Shown piece after piece: positions 63,825 through 64,000 of a stretch of DNA of 64,000 nucleotides. Position 1 is the first letter of the stretch; every line of letters begins with the position of its first letter. The position numbers were made by a program, and so were the translations under genes. The notes beneath the pieces are model-generated. The model did not search any database. It saw nothing but the letters and a program-made list of their open reading frames with translations, and was not told where the DNA came from. Source of the stretch: Dyadobacter beijingensis DSM 21582 (GTDB lineage Bacteria; Bacteroidota; Bacteroidia; Cytophagales; Spirosomataceae); NCBI RefSeq assembly GCF_000382205.1, contig NZ_KB907791.1, positions 248,001 to 312,000 of the forward strand. The letters are read 5' to 3'.

Positions 63825-64000
63825 TTAAAACTCCCGCTCGCCGAATTCGCTGGTCGGGAGTTTGGCTTTTTTCGAAGTTTGATTGAGGTTTAAGGAGAGG
63901 TTGACAAGGAACATGTCGGTTTCCTGAATGTAGTTTGTCGTTGTATAAAAATCTCTTCCCCACGTGCTGATCCGCTGCTGGTTCGCATCAAACAAACCCA
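63825..64000 (-). CDS. Outer-membrane beta-barrel protein, C-terminal end (cut by window edge)
   Basis: The last 57 codons are visible, with TAA at 63825-63827. The frame reads LFDANQQRISTWGRDFYTTT, then IQETDMFLVNLSLNLNQTSK and ends TSEFGEREF. The alternating pattern, the FLVNLSLNLN strand and the EFGEREF ending are typical of the outer-membrane beta-barrel family related to TonB-dependent receptors in Bacteroidota. The rest lies beyond base 64000. Confidence 0.7.
   Translation of the reverse strand, partial: GLFDANQQRISTWGRDFYTTTNYIQETDMFLVNLSLNLNQTSKKAKLPTSEFGEREF

Noticed and set aside
1..64000. CRISPR arrays, tRNA/rRNA genes, insertion sequences, toxin-antitoxin or phage-defence systems
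   Set aside because: No regularly spaced repeats, RNA-gene sequences, transposase motifs or defence-family proteins were seen on either strand. The S74 protein is chromosomal and secreted, with no phage genes around it.

Overview
The window looks like a chromosomal segment of a Bacteroidota bacterium of the order Cytophagales, most like Dyadobacter/Spirosoma relatives. This is inferred from several signals: a SusC/SusD pair with a hybrid two-component regulator, type IX secretion (T9SS) C-terminal sorting domains, TonB-dependent receptors at both edges, promoters with the Bacteroidota -7 box TAnnTTTG, weak or absent Shine-Dalgarno sequences, and moderately GC-rich coding DNA. I saw no rRNA, tRNA, CRISPR array, insertion sequence or prophage.

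Layout. 1-5.1 kb: the 5' part of a TonB-dependent siderophore-type receptor, an SDR oxidoreductase, a WKNG-repeat lipoprotein, an alpha/beta hydrolase and a MOSC protein. 5.3-15.2 kb: a Lys/Ala-rich secreted protein, an MscS-like channel, a large T9SS repeat protein, a luciferase-like monooxygenase, and a two-gene unit for a tail-fibre-like S74 protein and a T9SS protein. 15.4-19.1 kb: a propeller-type sensor kinase and a LuxR-type response regulator whose 3' ends overlap convergently. 19.3-23.0 kb: a small secreted protein, a self-regulated membrane protein/DUF3817/TetR operon behind a perfect 48-bp palindrome, and an arsR-arsM unit, with several decayed genes between them. 23.1-30.9 kb: a signalling cluster with two TPR-HisKA_2 kinases, another membrane kinase and a CheY-like regulator. 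31-41.8 kb: mostly housekeeping and accessory genes (ABC-F ATPase, bestrophin, RibD/DHFR-like reductase, VOC protein, exonuclease III, AraC regulator, SDR, FtsX-type permease).

42.2-58.2 kb is the main functional unit, a polysaccharide utilisation locus on the + strand: SusC, SusD, hybrid two-component regulator (HTCS), GH43, GH95, a double CE1 esterase and a GH10 endo-xylanase. The enzymes point to complex (acetylated, feruloylated, glucuronoarabino-type) xylan. The GH95 carries Thr where fucosidases are reported to carry His, which fits alpha-L-galactosidase. Both susC and the HTCS gene have the same 67-bp promoter architecture: two GTAACAT direct repeats 21 bp apart, then a TATATTTG -7 box at identical spacing. 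This is the best candidate for the HTCS binding site and implies autoregulation. 58.4-64 kb: an FAD monooxygenase with a DUF4174 partner, a duplicated spondin-type lipoprotein, an OmpR/kinase two-component pair and the 3' end of an outer-membrane beta-barrel gene.

A second theme is gene decay between about 19.7 and 28 kb. A metallophosphoesterase, an ArsR repressor and a LysR regulator each keep sequence from near the beginning and the end of the gene but have lost the middle, and a RibD/DHFR-like gene survives only as a central fragment.
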